A stretch of 16,164 nt of DNA from positions 1-16,164 of the forward strand of contig JBCCSZ010000178.1 of NCBI GenBank assembly GCA_039199225.1, given 5' to 3'. Positions 14,393 through 16,164 of the stretch are shown here, piece by piece (the stretch's first letter is position 1; the number at the start of each line of letters is the position of its first letter). A program made the position numbers and the translations under genes. This DNA comes from JBCCSZ01 sp039199225 (GTDB lineage: Bacteria > Bacteroidota > Bacteroidia > Chitinophagales > Saprospiraceae). The notes beneath the pieces are model-generated. The model saw only the letters and a list, made by a program, of their open reading frames with translations, ran no database searches and had not been told where the DNA came from.

Positions 14393-14989
14393 ATGAAACC
14401 ATTCGCTTTTATTTTGGTACTGGCCCTCTTTACGGCTTGTAGCAATAATACAGAACAAACAGATGCCAGCTCGCAAACACAAACGGAGACGCAGGCGGCT
14501 GCCAAAGCACCTGCTAAAACAGTGAAGAATCCTGCGCAGGTACAAGCACAGCCTGCCAAAGCACCCGCTGTAGGCGAAGGCAAAATCAACTGGGTTTCGC
14601 TCGAAGAAGCTCAAAAACTCACCAAGAAAGAGCCTAAGAAATTATTGGTAGATGTCTACACAGCTTGGTGCGGCCCCTGCAAAATGATGGACCGCTTCAC
14701 CTTTTCAGACGATAAAGTTGCCGACTACGTAAACGAAAACTTTTACGCTGTCAAATTCAATGGAGAATCTGCCGATCCCGTTACTTTCAGAGGTAAAACC
14801 TACGAAAACCCCAACTTTGTCTCCAACCGGCCACCCAACCGCCGCAACTCTCCTCACCAAATCACCGGCGCATTCGGCATCCGAGGCTACCCAACCCTCA
14901 TCGTTCTGGATCAAGACCTGAAAAAAGTAAAAGACATTGTCGGCTACCGCAAACCCGACCAACTCATGGGCGAATTACAAGCCTTGTAA
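14393..14989 (+). CDS. Exported thioredoxin-family lipoprotein with WCGPC active site
   Basis: 198 residues. The start MKPFAFILVLALFTAC is a lipoprotein signal peptide with lipobox FTAC and acylated C16. A low-complexity Thr/Gln/Ala/Pro-rich linker follows (about 17-63), then a thioredoxin domain (about 66-198) with INWVSLEEAQKL, LLVDVYTAWCGPCKMMD (C93 and C96) and the cis-Pro loop GIRGYPTLIV (P167). An insertion (about 126-155) lies between the second strand region and the cis-Pro. DUF255/thioredoxin_7-type proteins are similar. The intact C-x-x-C predicts thiol-disulfide exchange in the periplasm or at the outer membrane. The gene starts 24 nt after the membrane redoxin gene on the same strand and so most likely belongs to the sigma operon, as redox partner of the preceding protein or as output gene (inference). 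An 11-bp inverted repeat follows at 15011-15057, but no classic terminator. Confidence 0.92.
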   Translation: MKPFAFILVLALFTACSNNTEQTDASSQTQTETQAAAKAPAKTVKNPAQVQAQPAKAPAVGEGKINWVSLEEAQKLTKKEPKKLLVDVYTAWCGPCKMMDRFTFSDDKVADYVNENFYAVKFNGESADPVTFRGKTYENPNFVSNRPPNRRNSPHQITGAFGIRGYPTLIVLDQDLKKVKDIVGYRKPDQLMGELQAL

Positions 14990-15010
14990 AAGATATTTTT
15001 CAGCACAAGT

Positions 15011-15057
15011 GAATTTGGCAGCCAGTAGTTTCCAAAAAATTACGCACTGCCAAATTC
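15011..15057. repeat. Perfect 11-bp inverted repeat in a convergent intergenic gap
   Basis: GAATTTGGCAG (15011-15021) and CTGCCAAATTC (15047-15057) are exact reverse complements separated by 25 nt. The gap lies between the converging thioredoxin lipoprotein and haloperoxidase-like genes. Neither arm is followed by a T-run, so it is not a standard terminator. It could act as a bidirectional terminator or transcript-stabilising hairpin, or be a remnant element. Confidence 0.7.
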
Positions 15058-15071
15058 CTTGCCCTCCTCTA

Positions 15072-15151
15072 CAATCCCCAGATCAAGAAATCACAAAACC
15101 ACTAAATCCCCAAATCACAAGACCACCAAATCACAAAATCCCCAAATCACT
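15072..15151. repeat. In-register 8-nt tandem repeat array 2 (GTGATTTG-like on the minus strand)
   Basis: Ten units in strict 8-nt register on the plus strand: CAATCCCC, AGATCAAG, AAATCACA, AAACCACT, AAATCCCC, AAATCACA, AGACCACC, AAATCACA, AAATCCCC, AAATCACT. On the minus strand these alternate GTGATTTG-like and GGGATTTT-like words. Motif and orientation match array 1 at 12136-12220, and both arrays end in CAAATCACTC. The stop codon of the haloperoxidase-like gene lies inside the tenth unit. Confidence 0.9.
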
Positions 15152-16164
15152 CCCCCATCTCCAACTTCTCCACAATCCAGTTACCAACCTGCTTCCCCTG
15201 ATCTACTCCATAATCAATCGCCGGCCGATAGTGTATCCCGCCATACAAACGACTCACCGCTGCCTCCGCAGATGCGTCGTAAAATGATTCATAGGAGCGC
15301 ACGGGCAAGCCATAGGCTACCTCTGTACTATCGACAAAAGCGTAATTGTCTCCATACAAACTGGTCAGGGCAACGCTGGCAGCAGCTGAAATCACGCTGT
15401 GGCCACTCGTATGTTCCGGAAAAGGAGGTGTTTGCAAAGCAGGCATCCAGTCTTCATCGATGTGCTCATTGATAACCGTTTCAGGGCGAACCAATACCGA
15501 GCGGTACTTCTCATCCCAACAACTGATAAAGGCATCTGCCAAGGCAATCGAAGTCAAAGCATAGGTTTCTACCGTTTTCATAATATCTGCATCCGCCTTT
15601 TGGGCCGCAATCTTTGCAATACCGATCCAGTGGCCACCCGGCGTGATCTTCTTGGTAGCATACATGACGTGGCCGATGTGGTGCGATACGTATGGGTTGC
15701 AATCCCAGAAGCTGGCAATCGCCAGGCGCTCCTCCTTATTTTTGCGCAAGGCATTGTAAACCTCCATCGTTTCCTTGTAAAACTGGCTGTTCTTTTCCAT
15801 GCTAAAGGGCGTGGGCGGGAGGGGCTTGAACTGCTTGGCCGAATCCAGTGCAAAGGTCCGAATCTTCATCCAATGGGGCTCAATGCCATCTATGTAATCC
15901 GGTGGCGTAGGTTTCCATTTGCGCTCTTCGGTCGGAATGCTGTACTTCGGAAAAGTACGGGTCTCCTTGTAGTTGTCCTTGTCAGCCCAAGCTAAGATGT
16001 GCTGACTGGCGCGGTTGCCATATGCGATGGAGCGCTCAAAGACATCGGATGGCATTTTCAACGATTTGAAGTGAGCCATCATCTCCTGTTGGTAAGCCTC
16101 GATCTTATCTTCCGAAAAAATAAGGGCCTTTCCACACTGTAAAAATGCTTGGATACCCGCCAAA
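15147..16164 (-). CDS. Vanadium-dependent haloperoxidase-like / PAP2-superfamily protein (partial, N-terminus outside window)
   Basis: 338 codons are visible and the frame is still open at the right edge, so the true start and any signal peptide are missing. Numbering below starts at the codon at 16163. The vanadate-pocket pattern of vanadium haloperoxidases is complete: K219-x6-R226-P227, S253-G254-H255 (in PEHTSGHS) and S304-R305-x5-H311 (SRLYGGIHYRPAID, with D317). The K-to-R and R-to-H spacings equal those of the classical fungal chloroperoxidase. Acid phosphatases of the PAP2 superfamily share these residues, so chemistry (halide oxidation or phosphate hydrolysis) is not settled, though the length and the surrounding helices fit the bacterial haloperoxidase-like branch. 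Such proteins are usually exported. The C-terminus ends in KLEMGE, and its TGA lies within repeat array 2. The gene converges on the thioredoxin lipoprotein gene; no functional link is evident. Confidence 0.9.
   Translation of the reverse strand, partial: LAGIQAFLQCGKALIFSEDKIEAYQQEMMAHFKSLKMPSDVFERSIAYGNRASQHILAWADKDNYKETRTFPKYSIPTEERKWKPTPPDYIDGIEPHWMKIRTFALDSAKQFKPLPPTPFSMEKNSQFYKETMEVYNALRKNKEERLAIASFWDCNPYVSHHIGHVMYATKKITPGGHWIGIAKIAAQKADADIMKTVETYALTSIALADAFISCWDEKYRSVLVRPETVINEHIDEDWMPALQTPPFPEHTSGHSVISAAASVALTSLYGDNYAFVDSTEVAYGLPVRSYESFYDASAEAAVSRLYGGIHYRPAIDYGVDQGKQVGNWIVEKLEMGE

Noticed and set aside
14937..15472. Plus-strand frames over repeat array 2 and the end of the haloperoxidase-like gene
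   Set aside because: They are translations of the 8-nt repeat and antisense to a strongly supported coding region.

Overview
The window (about 16.2 kb, moderate GC) comes from a member of the Bacteroidota and most resembles Saprospiraceae (Lewinella/Haliscomenobacter-like). Three things point there. A giant secreted protein ends in a CHU_C-type, type IX secretion (T9SS) sorting domain. A second large Cys-rich, HYR-like surface protein lies beside it. A promoter of the Bacteroidota type (TTG, 21-nt spacer, TATATTTG) is present, and most genes lack Shine-Dalgarno sequences. I saw no rRNA, tRNA, CRISPR array, insertion sequence or integrase. The assignment is inference from gene content. LAYOUT. 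1-5040 (minus): a cell-surface block with a partial secreted protein running off the left edge, its promoter, a strong terminator, and a 1060-residue T9SS cargo built from four copies of an unfamiliar ~185-residue repeat, one cadherin-like/tandem-95 module and a CHU_C sorting domain. 5577-8929 (minus): a sugar-related pair, a signal-peptide-less GH3 beta-glycosidase followed by a Gfo/Idh/MocA oxidoreductase. 9165-10058 (plus): a bile acid:sodium symporter family (BASS) transporter, diverging from the GH3 gene. 10059-12122 (plus): a stand-alone ECF sigma factor with unusual paired 11-nt repeats on both sides, a gap that folds well on paper, and a small 92-residue gene with a perfect terminator. 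12136-15151: a segment bracketed by two same-orientation arrays of degenerate 8-nt repeats. It contains a minus-strand SGNH-hydrolase lipoprotein diverging from a plus-strand operon of ECF sigma factor, membrane protein and thioredoxin lipoprotein. 15147-16164 (minus): a partial vanadium-dependent haloperoxidase-like protein with a complete set of vanadate-site residues. HOW THE GENES MAY WORK TOGETHER. The most interesting unit is the operon 13108-14989. The sigma gene overlaps by 8 nt a gene whose product has an anti-sigma-like cytoplasmic N-terminus, one membrane segment, and a TlpA/redoxin-like periplasmic domain in which the first active-site Cys is replaced by Ser. The next gene encodes an exported lipoprotein thioredoxin with an intact WCGPC site. 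I infer an envelope thiol-redox sensing module that controls a sigma factor. No function was tested here.
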